Positions 24,144-35,991 of a stretch of DNA of 64,000 nucleotides are shown here, one piece after another. Where the stretch lies: the NCBI RefSeq assembly GCF_021130785.1, contig NC_060213.1:116080501-116144500 (forward strand), read 5' to 3'. The position numbers were made by a program, and so were the translations under genes. The notes beneath the pieces were generated by a model. That model saw only the letters and a program-made list of their open reading frames with translations, had not been told where the DNA came from and made no database searches. The stretch is from Homalodisca vitripennis. Its lineage: Eukaryota > Arthropoda > Insecta > Hemiptera > Cicadellidae. Numbering within the stretch: the first letter of the stretch is position 1; each line of letters starts with the position of its first letter.

Positions 24144-25458
24144 ATGCCTGTCTCTCTGGTGCCTGAATACTTGTTGAAGGAGGATCTCCATTTTGAGTTG
24201 TTGGCTAGTGGGCTTACTCCGGGTTCCGACTGCGAGTCCATGCGGAAGCAACTGCGTGATAATATGGAACTGGACACGACCTGGCCTAGAGATTTGACGT
24301 TCCAGAAGCAGAGGCCTATTTTGGAGGCTAAGTTGGAGACGTTTGAGAATAGTCAGGAGGACTGGTTGGAGTCGCCGCCTACTGGCCGAGAGAGGGCTAG
24401 GTATTTGTCCCGGCTTACCCATCTACATATGAGGCTGTCGCTACTTAGAGCCAAGCTTACCAGTTCTGGTGATAAGGAGTGGTTGGAGGAACGCGTCACC
24501 TTGGTTGACGGCCTGCTGACTGTACTCGAGAGGGACGAGGGGGCAAAGGCTCCTGAAAAAACTTTGTCTGCGATTGACTCTGCTGCGGCTGGTAAGGGTG
24601 AATGCCGGATCCCTGGGTCAGTTGTTGCTGATTTTGATGTGGGCGTGGCGTCGGGGGTGTCTGGTGTGGACGGGGCCCGGGGGCCTGTGACCCAAATGCC
24701 TGCTGGATCTGGGGGACTGGGGACTGTGGTGACGGGATCCTTTGTTCAGTATCACAAGCTTCCGAACCCACTTACCCCGTTGCTGCAGCGACTACCAACG
24801 GTGGATGGTCTAGATACTGAAGCCTTGCTGCGGTTTCTTTTCTGAGATCCTGCGACTGCATGACTTGCCTGGTCTTCAGGGAGCGAGCTTCCTGCATGTC
24901 ATCTCTCCGTTTTGTAGGCCACCTTTGGGTGACTGTCTGGTTCGAGTTCTCCAGAGGGGTGGTACCCTGGATGATTTTCATAGGGAGGCATTGGATTTCT
25001 TTGTTCCTGGTCAGTTGAGGGAACGTCTCCGTGTGGAGAAATTCTTTAGGCCTCAGGGCAACGGAGAGAGTTTGGCTAAGTTTGTGGCCGAGGTGAGGGA
25101 CACTGATAGGGTGTTAAGGCTTAATATCCCCGAAAGTACTGTGGTCACCACCATCCTTGAGGGTCTCAATCCTGAAGAGAGGTCCCGTCTAGTTTTTGCT
25201 GGTCGCCCTTCCACCTTTTCTGAACTGGACCGTCTGTGCATTGCTTCGCGCAGCGTGCAGTTTGCTGACCGGCAGAGGGCGGAGAGGAACAATCATCGTT
25301 CCATCCAGCCCTCCAGGGCTGTCACGGCCGTACAGAATCCCGTAGATGGGCCACACCACTCAGGTGGGCTTCGTCTACCCATCTGCTATGCCTGTGGTGA
25401 ACGAGGTCATACTCGTCGGGAGTGTCCTAGGAGATATCGCACTGGTCCAAAAAACTAG
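24144..25458 (+). pseudogene. gag polyprotein of the Ty3/gypsy element, one frame break
   Basis: The first frame starts at ATG 24144, which follows a stop-rich leader, and stops at 24845. The second frame, one base out of phase, is open from about 24840 to the stop at 25458. A single extra T in the run at 24836-24841 would account for the break. The N-terminal half is charged and has no recognised motif. The C-terminal half has capsid-like character and ends in a zinc knuckle CYACGERGHTRREC (C-X2-C-X4-H-X4-C) followed by basic residues, as expected for a nucleocapsid. Gag would form the particle that packages element RNA in the cytoplasm. The T-run location makes a sequencing indel as plausible as a true mutation. 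Confidence 0.8.
25449..25455 (+). promoter_or_regulatory. -1 ribosomal frameshift slippery site AAAAAAC
   Basis: In the gag frame the codons read CCA AAA AAC TAG, so the heptamer A-AAA-AAC lies directly before the gag stop. A -1 slip enters the frame encoding protease, which is open across this point. Nine bases later a hairpin begins (next entry). This matches the standard layout of slippery site, spacer and structure. Confidence 0.75.
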
Positions 25459-25772
25459 ATCAAAGGGGGGTTTTCTCTGAAGTTCCCCCGAGGTCTAAGA
25501 AAAAATTTCCAAAAAATAGTACCTGTGCGAAAAATTTGATTAATAGTTTGGACACTATGAGCCTAGCAGAAAAGGGAAACCTACGGCTTAGGACAGCATC
25601 TTCGGTGTGCCCTTATATCAATATCTTAGTGGGAGACTCAGTGCATAAGGCCCTAGTTGATTCCGGGTCAGCCTGTAGCCTCATCTCTTCCCGTCTTTTT
25701 GAAGCCATTTCAAGGTTAGGTTTGGTGAAGCACACCGAGGAGTCTTCTTTAACTTGCTGGGACTGCTTCTAA
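25459..25772 (+). pseudogene. pol: aspartic protease, N-terminal part
   Basis: The -1 frame is open from within the end of gag to a stop at 25772. The catalytic motif ALVDSGSACSLIS contains the D-S-G of retropepsins. The expected C-terminal half of the protease is in another frame after 25772, so one base has been gained or lost around 25755-25765. The protease would process Gag and Gag-Pol. Confidence 0.75.
25465..25489 (+). promoter_or_regulatory. Hairpin downstream of the slippery site
   Basis: G65-G69 pair with C85-C89 (last two digits of position). The stem continues inward through G-U, one T-T mismatch, U-G, two T-A and C-G pairs to a three-base TCT loop. It is therefore a nearly continuous 11-position stem, suited to stalling ribosomes on the AAAAAAC site. 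Confidence 0.65.
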
Positions 25773-25833
25773 TTCCCCTCTTCCAATTTCGAAGAAGGCT
25801 TCAATCAAGTTTAAGGTTGAATATTTTTCATGG

Positions 25834-27159
25834 GTGTGGAGCTTCCTTGTGGCCCAGGACCTGAGTATGGATTGTATTTTGGGGGCGGATTTTATTCAAA
25901 AGACTGGTTTGGTGCTGGATCTTCAGGCGGGCCAGTCTTATTTCAAATTCAATCGGCGAGTGTCAGTCCCCTTTTCTGATAAATGCAAATCGACGCCGCA
26001 GGTTGTGGAGGTGGAGTGTGAGGAAGGTTCTGCCCCTGGGGACCCGTTCGGTCACTTGGATGAGGAGCAAGCTGGGGTTCTCCGTGAGCTTTGCTCAAGA
26101 TTTCCGGAGGTCCTCACACCCAAGCTCGGTTCTACCCATCTCATTGAATATGAAATTCGTCTGACTGACACTCAGCCAGTACGCTCCCACCCATACAAGT
26201 TGGCTCCTCCAAAGATGGAGGTTATGCGTGGTATCATCAAGGATCTCTTGGATCAAGGAGTTATTGAGCCCTCAAACTCATCGTATGCCAGTCCAGCGTT
26301 CTTGGTTCCAAAGCCTAATGGAAAACATCGTATGGTGGTTGATCTAAGAAAACTTAATGCCAAAATTGAAATAGACTCAGTGCCTCTCCCCGATCTCCAT
26401 TCTGCTTTTGATTGGTTCGGTAAGGCCAAATTTTTCACTATATTTGATTTGAACCAAGCATATCATCAGATTCCGTTGAAGAAGGAATCACGTCCTCTCA
26501 CGGCCTTCTGTGTTCCGTGGAATTTGTATCAGTACCGATCTGTGCCTATGGGGCTAGCTGTGGGGGCCCAAACGTTAACTAGGTTGCTCGACTCCATCTT
26601 CCACGATGTGAAGTTCAGGTATGTCTTTAATTATCTTGATGACCTTCTGGTCTACAGTGAGTCTTTCACGGAACACGTTAAACATCTTGAGGAGGTCTTA
26701 GTTAGGTTGGGTAGGGCTGGCCTTACCGTCAATCCGGAGAAGGTGTCTTACGCCAAGTCTGAAATATCGTTTCTCGGTCACCTCGTGTCGTCTAGGGGTG
26801 TATCTATAGACCCTGCCAGGACCCAAGGCATTCGGGATTTCCCTCCTCCGAAGGATGCCAAGGGTGTTGCCAGATTCATCGGCATGGTTAATTTCTACCG
26901 TAGGTTTATTCCTGACTTTGCCGAGGTGGCCGCCCCTCTGAACGCCTTAAGAAGGAAAGACGCAAAGTTCGTTTGGGGTGAAGATCAAGAACGTGCTTTT
27001 CAACTGCTTAAGGAGGCAATTATCCAACCTCCTGTGCTGCGAATACCGGACTTAAGTAGGCCCTTCATCTTGCAGACTGACTCCTCATCCTGTGCTGTAG
27101 GAGCTGTGCTTTCTCAAGAATTCGACGGTGCTCGGCAACCTATAGCTTTTTGCATCTAG
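25834..27159 (+). pseudogene. pol: end of protease, reverse transcriptase, start of RNase H
   Basis: Residues 14-20 (CILGADF) match the second conserved block of the protease. Reverse transcriptase follows: catalytic Asp205 lies in TIFDLNQAYHQI and YLDD is at residues 267-270. It is followed by the connection region typical of Ty3/gypsy (FLGHLVSSRGV, FYRRFIPDFAEVAAPLN). RNase H begins near residue 410 with the catalytic Asp416 in LQTDSSSCAVGAVLSQ. The frame stops at 27159 where a run of five T would need one fewer base for RNase H to continue. The catalytic residues seen are intact. The true start lies upstream in the protease, so the ATG at 25834 is not a real start. Confidence 0.9.
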
Positions 27160-27163
27160 GACT

Positions 27164-28687
27164 TTGACCCTTCAGGAAAAGAAATCTTCTATTTATGAGC
27201 TGGAGTGTCTGGCGGTCGTTTTCGGCATGGATAAGTTTCGGAGGTTCCTAGAGCATTCCGAATTTCTGCTGGAAACTGACAATCAGGCTCTTTCCTGGCT
27301 ATTGGCCCATCCTCGACAACTCGGGAAGATTGGTCGCTGGGTTGTCAAAATTGCGGCCTTTAAATTCAGGGTGCAGCACATTCGCGGCACCCAAAACGTC
27401 GTCGCCGATGCTCTTTCTAGAATGTATCATCTACCCAGCGATCCTGTTGATTCTCAAGCACCGTTGTGTGGGACTGTGATGTTGGATTTCCCTGCTGCCT
27501 TTGAGAGTTTTGGCTCTCACCAACTTCAAGACCCCGAGTTGTCAAACATCATTGGTGAGCTCCAGGAGGGAGAAGCCCACTCTCCTTACTTCTTGTCCAA
27601 GGGTGTCCTCTGCTGTCGTGCCCGACGCGGAGGTGGTCCCAAGATTGTTCTGCCGAGTGCCCTCATACCGATGGTCTTTTCCTATTTCCATGTTTCTCCC
27701 GTGGGCGGTCATTTAGGGATTCACAAGACCATCGCTAAAATCAGAGATAAGTTTATCTGGAAGAGTATGGACAGAGACATTGCTGGTAGAGTACGAGCTT
27801 GTCATCTTTGCTCGGTCAGTAAACCTGCACAAAATACCAAATTAGGTTTTCTTTCCTCCGAGGTGGCGGAGCGGCCTCTTGAGAAAGTGTTCATTGACTA
27901 TGTGGGACCCTTTCCCCGTAGCAAGTCAGGGAACACCTCCCTGCTTGTTGCTGTGGATGCTTTCTCTAAGTTTTGCTGGTTGATTCCTCTTAGGAGTGCC
28001 ACGGCGTCGCTCACCGTCAAGGCACTCAAGTCCCGCCTTCTACAGAATTTTGGAGTGCCCGCCACCTTCGTCTCAGACAACGGCACACAATTCGTGTCGA
28101 GGGAGTTTCATCGCTTCTGTTTTGGGCATGGAATCAAACATGTTACGACATCTCCTTACTACCCCCAGCCTTCTCATGCTGAGCGGTTCAACCGCAATCT
28201 CAGAGCCGCCCTCATCGCTTATCACGCTGAGAAACAAACTACCTGGGATGAAAACCTGAGCTGGCTTCAGTTAGCCTTCAATTCTGCTCTTCACGAAAGT
28301 CATGATTCCACGCCTTTCCAGGTCATGTTTAGTCGTCCTCCTTCTGATCCCTTGTCTAATCTCTGGAGTCTGGATAGTCTTCTACCAGTGCCTGGTACTC
28401 CCAATGTGAGTGACACTTGGGAGGCAGTCAGGGTTAAGCTCCTACAGTCTAGGGAAAGGGTGAGGAGAAAATTCAATAAGGGACGTATTGCTAACCCCTT
28501 CCAGGTGGGGGATCTTGTCTTTTGTAAGGCCCATCCGTCAGTTCGGCCGTGGATAAACGGGCAGCCAAACTTTGCTATCGGTGGACAGGTCCTCACCGGA
28601 TTCTTCGTTTTCTCTCCCCAGTTACTGCTGAGTTGGTTGATCCCGTATCGGGGAGGTTGTGGCGAAAGGCCCACGTTTCTCATCTGA
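27164..28687 (+). pseudogene. pol: RNase H and integrase
   Basis: This continues RNase H: YELE with Glu14, ETDNQ with Asp39, and ADALSR near residue 81. Integrase follows. Its zinc-binding domain has His176, His183, Cys213 and Cys216. The catalytic core has Asp245 (FIDYVGP), Asp305 (SDNGTQF) and Glu340 (HAERFNRN), and the last two are 35 positions apart. All three catalytic acids are present. Integrase would insert the element cDNA. From about residue 460 the frame is wrong: the genuine C-terminal tail is in the frame ending at 28758. Confidence 0.9.
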
Positions 28688-28758
28688 AGGCCTTCCGTGG
28701 TGATACCTCTGGTCATGCTCTGGATACTGGTGCGGCTGCGGGGGTGTCCGGGGACTGA
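28549..28758 (+). pseudogene. pol: integrase C-terminal domain (GPY/F-like)
   Basis: After a one-base slip near 28545-28550 the correct frame carries RWTGPHRI and WRKAHVSHLKAF, the pattern of the GPY/F module that ends many Ty3/gypsy integrases. The stop is at 28756-28758. About 230 bp remain before the 3' LTR, with no env frame. Confidence 0.75.
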
Positions 28759-28979
28759 TCACCCCTGGTTTCCTCTGTAGTGTCGTTTTACTCTCTTTCT
28801 CTTTTCTTCTTTCTCCAAGAGAGGCGCCTCTCAAAATTTCAGGAGGATCGTGTTTTGTCTGCCTCCTGCTCAGGACTTCGTTTCCTGTTAGGGTTCTCGA
28901 CTTCCCGTTTCCTGTGCCAGAGCTTGTTGGTTCTTCTTTCAGTGGGGGAGAGGTTTTTGTTTGGGGTTGCACCCTTTTT

Positions 28980-28991
28980 AGTGGGGGAGGT
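28980..28991 (+). promoter_or_regulatory. Polypurine tract of the Ty3/gypsy element
   Basis: AGTGGGGGAGGT lies immediately before the 3' LTR and would prime plus-strand synthesis. A near copy, AGTGGGGGAGAGG, occurs 39 bp upstream at 28941 and could be a second tract. Confidence 0.8.
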
Positions 28992-30874
28992 TGAGCCGGG
29001 GCTCAGTTTGGACATTTATTTTTGTCTTTTATTTTGCCCACCTCGGCCACTCTTGTCAGTCGGTGGGGGAGTCACTCCGTCAGAGTATTGATTTTCTGCC
29101 TGGTTGAGGTCAGCTGGTTGACCTTGACTAGTTTACCGACCAGCTGTTCACCGGCACCGGCACCGGCACCGGCTACTGTTCGGAGCGGTCAGACTGTTCG
29201 GAGACACGTTTGGAGAAGCTTACTGTGTTCTGGCTGTTCTCTGTTCTTCCCGTTTCTCCATGGCTGGCTAATTCACCGACTTTCGGCAGGTAATTGTCTT
29301 TTTCTCTCTCTTAACTTATTTAGTTGGCGGTTTTTCTCTCCCACCCAGACATATATTATCGTAGATTAGTTATAAGTAATTTATATATATTTATTTTGTA
29401 ACTTGTGTTCCTCGTGTACGTGTTCGTGTCGCAAAGTGTTCGTTCCTGTCTTTCGTACGTTCTAAAATTTTGTTAATTTATTTTCTATGCTAGTTTAGTT
29501 TTTTATCTTTCGCTCTTGTGCTTTCTAACTGATCCGTTCGGCGAACGGAAATTATTTATTCCGTGTACACACTTTGTCTTTTTAGTGTAAGCGAGACGGT
29601 ACAGACTTTGCAAATTTTTGTTACCTCGTGTTTTGTGTTGCGTGCAAAATTGGGTGGCAACATTCATGATTTCGATTTTATTATTTAATTATTGTTATTT
29701 GGGAAATAATGTATTGTTATTATTTGTAAATTATATAATTATTATCAGGCCTACCTTACAATTAATATTTAATAGCAAAATGTAAATTATTATAATATAA
29801 TGATTAAAATCCAGCGAATTATAGTTACAAGTAAATGTTATCACGCTTAATCATTTAGTATGGCTGTCCTAGCCTATGTAATATTTAATATTGTCACCAA
29901 GTAGTGCATCTTAAAATACTTGGTGTCTTGAGTTATTTTTAGGAAATAGTCTTTGATACTTAAAAGGTACTGTTAGTTACAGATTGTTATTTTTTTTTAT
30001 TGTTAAATTTAAATATTTTATTATACTTTGTGGCAAACATAATTAAGTTTTTATTATTTCTCGGGTTGTAGTAAAGTTGATCTGAATTTCTACTGGTTAT
30101 GTTGGGATTCTACAGGGTCCCCGTGAGTGCCGTCAGCGGGACTGGTGCGGCGAGTCTGCCCGAACAACTGAATGCCCGCGCCCTGCCAGCGCTATTGGAC
30201 CGGCATCCAACCGGAGTGTAGTGCTCCCATTAATTTCTTCTGGAACAAGGTTGGATCAGAAATGTTTTTTACTTCTTATACTGAACTTGCGAGGACTGGG
30301 GTGCAGGGAGCGCTGCCAGATGTTAGATCTGGAGGAGGGCCAGTACCTAGCCAGTATTTATTTAGTTAGTTACATGACCTGAAGGGGAGGATTTCATCTT
30401 TAATTCGGATTCGTGGAGGCAACTAAGCCCCCGCCTCCTTCGAAAATTGGCTTTAAATATATTTTTTTTAAATTTCGGCTACAAACTTGAAACAAAATTA
30501 TTTTTCAAAAATAGTGGGCCTAGAAATTCTACAACCTTTACTACTGCCGTACTTGATATATGTTATTTATAAACCAAATTTCTATTTATTGTGTTATTAT
30601 TATATTATTTATTTATTATGTTATTGTCATTATTGGAATTATATTTATTGTTGTTATTTAGTTTTTTAAGTTACGCGGTGCACCGTGGTGCTGCGTAATT
30701 GTATTTTACATGGAAATGTTTGCCACCTACTAATTATATTTCTTGTACTCGAAATCTTGTCTCGTTTTTTTCTCTTCCCACTAGTGGCATGTGATTGTTT
30801 TTTTTTTTTAAATGCTCCGAGTTTGGGAGGGGCACGCTTCCGAGGCCTCCTGTATTTTTCACTAACTCGGAACA
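28992..30874 (+). repeat. 3' LTR of the Ty3/gypsy element
   Basis: 1883 bp, TG...CA, followed by GTGC at 30875-30878. It lacks the 49-bp segment found in the 5' LTR, and it is otherwise almost identical to it. Confidence 0.93.
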
Positions 30875-30878
30875 GTGC

Positions 30879-31510
30879 ATAACTTTTGTTTCTTTAGCAT
30901 TCACGAATAAATTTAAATTCATTTATAAACATAAAATAATATTAATTATGCGTGATTATATTATTTATCATGGGCACAATACTCAATTTAAGGATGTTAT
31001 TTTCTTTAAGAAATTACATAACCATATTCATTCATATTTCATTCTAACAAAAATATACCAAATTATTATGACTATTATAACTTATGTTATAAATAATATT
31101 TACAAACTAAAAGTAAAATAAAGCATGAAAATTAAGGACATCTCTAGCGGCCGAAAACAGAAATCGGATCCATATTTTCTTTAGCTAGCAGTTGGTAGTT
31201 CTATTTAAGTCTGTCTATTAACTCTTAAAATACAGTAAATCTGACATTTCTGACTTTTTCTCCTAAGTATTTCTAGTAATTCTACTCGATTTAGTCATTA
31301 ACCAAAGTTTTAAAATATTTAGGAGGAATACAGTTTTGCAGGAGGAATACTATTCTAGTTCTACAAATCTCCTTTCAAAGCTGCATCCCTTATAATATAT
31401 TTATAAAAAATATAACCATAACCCAAAATAACCACTAACAGAGAAATATGGTCTTTTTCACGTTTGAAATTACAAAAAGTGATACTATCCAACAATAGTG
31501 AATAGTGTAT

Positions 31511-31514
<4 letters not shown>
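30879..31514. other. AT-rich intergenic sequence
   Basis: No gene seen. A 13-bp word GCAGGAGGAATAC and a near copy of it lie within 31321-31352. Confidence 0.5.

Positions 31515-31572
<58 letters not shown>
31515..31572. repeat. (TC)n microsatellite on the 5' side of the LINE
   Basis: A TC repeat interrupted once by CC. The same interrupted pattern occurs on the 3' side of the LINE at 35875. Confidence 0.92.
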
Positions 31573-31574
<2 letters not shown>

Positions 31575-31579
31575 ATCCC

Positions 31580-32370
31580 CCATACAGGACTATTGACAAA
31601 TGTGATGAAACCACATTGGCAAGTTGTAGACAAGAGAATATTACACTTTCTGATATTCTCAAGGAAATGAAAGAGTTTTCGTCTTGAGGTTAATAATCAA
31701 AAAAATAAAGAGTTTGCCAATTCTCTTGAAAATCTACTCTACATGGTTCAGGAGAATGGAGAGAGTAATCAAATCTATTGAAAACAATGTGACCCAGTTA
31801 GTCAAAGATTTTGAGATCATAAGTCAGGAACAGTGTAATTTAAAAAGAAATAACGAAATTTTGACTAAAAGAGTAAATCAATTGGAACAAGCAATGAGGA
31901 CAATGTGGTAGAAATCAACGGCGTCCCATTGAAGAAAGGAGAAAATGTTATGGACATTATTAAGCAGCTGTCTGCAAAAATTGGCTTTGATTTTCAAGAG
32001 GAAATGATAGATAATTGCTACAGATATAGATCTGCTGTGGTGGACTCCGCTAGACCGGGCGGTATTGTTGTGCGTTTCCTGCGCAAACTTGATAAGGTGC
32101 AGTTTATTTCAAAACGTAAACAGAAAAGGAACGTGAATTCCAGAGACCCTCGGGTTCATGGAGGGGGACGCGGTACCGATATATATCAATGACAGCCTTA
32201 CTCAGGATAAGCGGAAACTCCTCAATGAAGCCCGTAAAGTCAGGCGGGACAAGTTGTACACCTTCCTGTGGTTAAAAATGGACGTATCTTTATGCGTAAA
32301 AATGAAGGTGATCGATTTGTTGTAATTGAATCAATGGAGGACTACAAAAGCTGGCTTGACTAGCAGCAAA
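31580..32370 (+). pseudogene. LINE ORF1 remnant (coiled coil and RNA-binding-like domain)
   Basis: Three frames in succession cover it. The first parts (to about 31911) are rich in E, K, Q, N and L in heptad-like order, suggesting a coiled coil. The segment from 31905 has the pattern EINGVP...ENVMDIIKQLSAKIGF followed by VVRFLRKLDKVQFISKRK. That pattern is seen in ORF1 proteins of animal LINEs that bind element RNA. Frame breaks occur near 31690, 31900 and 32190. The upstream zinc-finger region found in some relatives is absent. Confidence 0.65.
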
Positions 32371-32520
32371 AAGCCTTGGAAAATGTGTTATTAATGTAGT
32401 TATTTATGATATGTGTGAAAACGGATGTGTTTTAAGTTTGATTTATTTGGTTATCCGTTTTAAATATTGTCTCATTGTGTTGGTGTACGGTGTTGTTTGT
32501 TTGTAGCTCAAATAGATTGT

Positions 32521-33250
32521 CTTATGTCAGATTCTAATAGAAATATCTCTCTTGTAGCAAAGTTGAAAGAAAAATTTGATAGCTCGAGAAAATGTGTAAA
32601 AATAGCTCATGTTAATGTTGAAAATTTGTTAGTACACAAAGAGTCTTTTATCGATTTGTTTCACAATAATTTGTTTGATATAGTTGCAATAACTGAAACA
32701 TTTTTGAAACCTGTTGTTTTGTCCCAACCATACAATATTGATGGTTACAATTTTATAAGACACGATAGAGAAAATAAAGAGGGAGGAGGTAATTGGTGTT
32801 TATATAAAGAAGTCACTTGGTTACAAAGTTTTAGCAACGTCACAGGCAATTTATTGTCGTAAGCCAGAATATTTAATTGTAGAAATATCTCAAGGGTGGA
32901 AGTTGTTGTTATGTATAGTTTATAGGCCTCCGAAAATTGGTTTCATTTCTGAATTTTTTAATGTCCTAGCGCAATTATTACCAATTTATAATAATGTAGT
33001 CATCGTAGGAGATTTTAATACAGATTTGAGTGCCGAGATGTATTTTTTATGATAGGACTGAGTTGTTAAATTTAATAAGCAATTTGAATTTTATCTGTTT
33101 TTGCCGCTGGAGCCTACTTTTCACCTACCAAATCAGACACTTGGCTTGATTTAATTATATGTAATGATGTTTGTAGAGTTAAAACTTTTGGTCAAGAACC
33201 ATGTCCTGGTATCTCATATCATGATTTGATCTATTTAGAAATTAATTAAA
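32521..33250 (+). pseudogene. LINE ORF2: AP-like endonuclease remnant
   Basis: KIAHVNVENLLVHKESF and DIVAITETFLKP match the N-terminal block of the apurinic-type endonuclease of LINEs. IVYRPP and the GDFNTDL motif follow in other frames near 32920-33030. A block resembling the terminal S-x-H-D motif lies near 33210. Several stops and frame breaks show the domain is not intact as read. It would nick the genomic target for priming. Confidence 0.75.
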
Positions 33251-33251
33251 G

Positions 33252-35420
33252 ATGAAACTTGTGTCAAATAAGGAGTCTGTGATGGTGAGAGATTTTAAGA
33301 ATATATCGATAGATAGTCTTAAAAGAGAATGTTTGGCGTTGAACTGGAATGATTTGTACTTAAGCGATTCTATTGATGATAAAGTAGAAATATTAAGTAG
33401 TAATATAAAAGAGCTTTATAACAAACATGTGCCAGAGAGGAAAATATCACAACGAAAGACTTGTTGTCCTTGGATTACTAATGAATTAAAAGATTTAATG
33501 TCACAAAGAGATGTATTGTACAAACGTTTTTTAAGGACTAAAAATGTTACAATTTGGGAGAATTATAGAGTTCTCCGAAATAGGATAAAAAGGCTTTTAA
33601 GAGATGGAAGGAATCAGTATTTTTCAAACGTTATTTCAAACCAATAAGAATTGTAAAGATCTGTGGAAGGTAGTTCGAGATAATGGAGGTGGAAAGGAGC
33701 GTAAAAGTTTATCAGACCCAGTCGTAAATATAGATAGTTTTAAATGATTATTTTTGTGGTATTAGCAATAATAATAAATAATAACCTTGTTGAGTTTTAT
33801 AATAACCAGAGACATGTGTTTCAAGCTAGGAATATAAGTTTTAGTTTTAGGGAAGTCACTGTAGATTGTATTTTGAAAGTATTACAAGACATCTCGTCTA
33901 AACGCAATCGGGGGATGATGGAATTCAACTTAAGTTCATTAGAATAATTTAATGATGAAATTAAGTATGTTTTATGTTATGTATTAAATTTTTCTTTGCT
34001 AAATGGAGTATATCCGAAACAGTGGAAGAAGTCTTTGATTTTACCATTGCCTAAAGTAGACAATCCGCTGGAGTATAGGCATTACAGATCAATTAATATT
34101 TTATGTGTATTGGGCAAGATCCGCTGATAAGTTAGTTTACAAACAATTGTGTGATTTTTTAAATGAAAATAATATTCTTTATAAGTATCAATCAGGTTAC
34201 AGAAAATCATATAGTACTCAGACCGCTTTAATTAAAATTACTGACGACATAAGATCAGCTATAGACAAGAGAAAACTGACAATTTTAATGCATTTAGATT
34301 TCAGTCGTGCTTTTGACTGTGTTCAGTCATAAATTGTTGCTTTCTATTCTTAAATCATACAATTTGAGTGAAGTAGTCATAGATTGGTTTGATTCGTACT
34401 TGAGTGACAGGTATCAAAGAATTAGGACTGTAAATGGTACCTTTTCAGATTGGAAATTAAATTCAGTTGGTGTACCCCAAGGTTCCACTTTGTCTGCTCT
34501 ATGTTCTCATTGTATATAAACAGAATAAATGAAACCAATTGTTTTTTGTAGATCGTTGCTTTATGCAAGATGATATGCAGTTGTATATTAATTGTGACAT
34601 TGATAAAATTGATGATGCTGTTAATATGATGAATGTTGATCTGGAAGTGTTATTTAAATGGTGCAGTGATCATGGTCTTAATCTGAATATTTCAAAATGT
34701 AAGCCAATCATCTTTGGTACTCAAAGACTGTTGTCACAATTAAATTTAGAAAATATTACACGAGTTAAAATAGATGGAGAAGATCTGGAATACCAGAAAT
34801 CTGTAATTAATTTAGGAATAAGGATAAATAATTCTTTATCATGGACAGATCAAGTAAATTATGTCCATAAAAGAGTTTACAGTAGTTTGTACCAATTTAA
34901 GAAATTGTGCTTTAACCCACCTGTTTATGTTAAAAAGTTTGTTAGTTATGTCCTTAATTTTTCCTGTTTTTTGATTATTCTTTGGCCGCTTATTGTGATG
35001 TAAATAATACGTTAATTACTAAGTTACAGAGAGCACAAAATGCGTGCGTACGGTATATTTATGGTTTGAGATTAGATGATCACGTCACAGACCACCATTT
35101 TTATAGAGATTTAGGGTGGTTAAAGATAAAAGAAAGGATTGAATATAATGTTTTTAACAGTTATGTACAGTATTCTTAAGGAACATAAACCTGATTATTT
35201 GTTTGAAAATTATACCAGAATGGATCAAGTACATGCAAGGCAAACGAGATTGGAAATGTCACGTTACAGTTTCCAATTCATAGGACTACTACGTACTCCA
35301 ATTCTTTCCATGTTCAGTCTATAAGAAACATGAATACACTGGATGACGATGTAAAACATGCTACAAGTAAAAGATTGTTTAAAGAAAAATTGAGAGGAAT
35401 CCTTTTACAGAGATATACCT
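33252..35420 (+). pseudogene. LINE ORF2: reverse transcriptase and C-terminal part
   Basis: 33252-33647 is the linker typical of Jockey/CR1-like ORF2 (PWITNELKDLM...RNRIKRLLRDGRNQYF). Reverse transcriptase blocks follow: YQSGYRKSYSTQTAL, the catalytic LDFSRAFD (34280-34320), and GVPQGSTL (34470-34495). The YADD site near 34562-34575 carries one extra A, which breaks it and shifts frame. The thumb region (KWCSDHGLNLNISKCK) and the end of ORF2 follow in further frames to a stop near 35420. At least five frame breaks are visible. Confidence 0.85.
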
Positions 35421-35874
35421 AAATTATTATAAACAATTTAATTAATTTGAGACAAAAGTGTGTTTTTTTGTGATTATACTGTTTAATGTTATTATAAATT
35501 TTTGTATTTAATAGATTTACATTATTCATATGCAGAAAAATATTTTATTTCTACATTTTGTAAAATTTATTGTTATTATTATTATGTTGATTCTTGATAC
35601 AACTTATATAATGTCAATACTTTGATAATTGTGGTAATTTATTTATTTGTTTTGTTTTGTTCTTTTTTCATGTACAGAAACAGATTTTATTACTATTAAT
35701 TGTTATTATGTAAAATTTTGTATACAATTTTAGTACAGTTAAAATATTATTGTAAATGATGTATTCGTCACAACTCTGTTTTATTTTTGTAATGTATTAT
35801 TTTGGAGCCTGTCCTGGCGAAGAGTGGACCTATGGTCTAAGCCAGGGCAGGTAAAATAAACGAATTGTCAATTG

Positions 35875-35991
<117 letters not shown>

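Larger units (their letters stand above)
21776..30874 (+). mobile_element. Ty3/gypsy-type LTR retrotransposon, nearly complete
   Basis: Long direct repeats start TG and end CA at 21776-23708 and 28992-30874. They are flanked by the 4-bp duplication GTGC (21772-21775 and 30875-30878). Inside, in order, are a primer-binding site, gag with one CCHC knuckle, protease, reverse transcriptase, RNase H and integrase, then a polypurine tract. This domain order, with integrase last, is that of Ty3/gypsy. No env-like frame lies between integrase and the 3' LTR. By eye the LTRs differ by roughly eight substitutions plus a 49-bp indel, so the insertion is young, yet gag and pol are split by single-base frame breaks. 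Long LTRs recall the Osvaldo/Ulysses group, but clade is not established. Confidence 0.95.
31573..35874 (+). mobile_element. Degenerate CR1/Jockey-type LINE, probably 5'-truncated
   Basis: ORF1-like sequence is followed by an ORF2 with endonuclease and reverse transcriptase, all on the plus strand and split by many frame breaks. There is no poly-A tail. The 3' end is two copies of AATTGTC and then (TC)n; short tandem tails of this kind are typical of CR1-like elements. The first recognisable part is already inside ORF1, so the 5' end is probably truncated. Confidence 0.85.

Noticed and set aside
28759..28991. Possible env gene after integrase
   Set aside because: Only about 230 bp remain before the LTR and no signal peptide or membrane-anchored frame is present.
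31361..31687. Frames with RERERE or SLSLSL runs
   Set aside because: Translation of the TC microsatellite.
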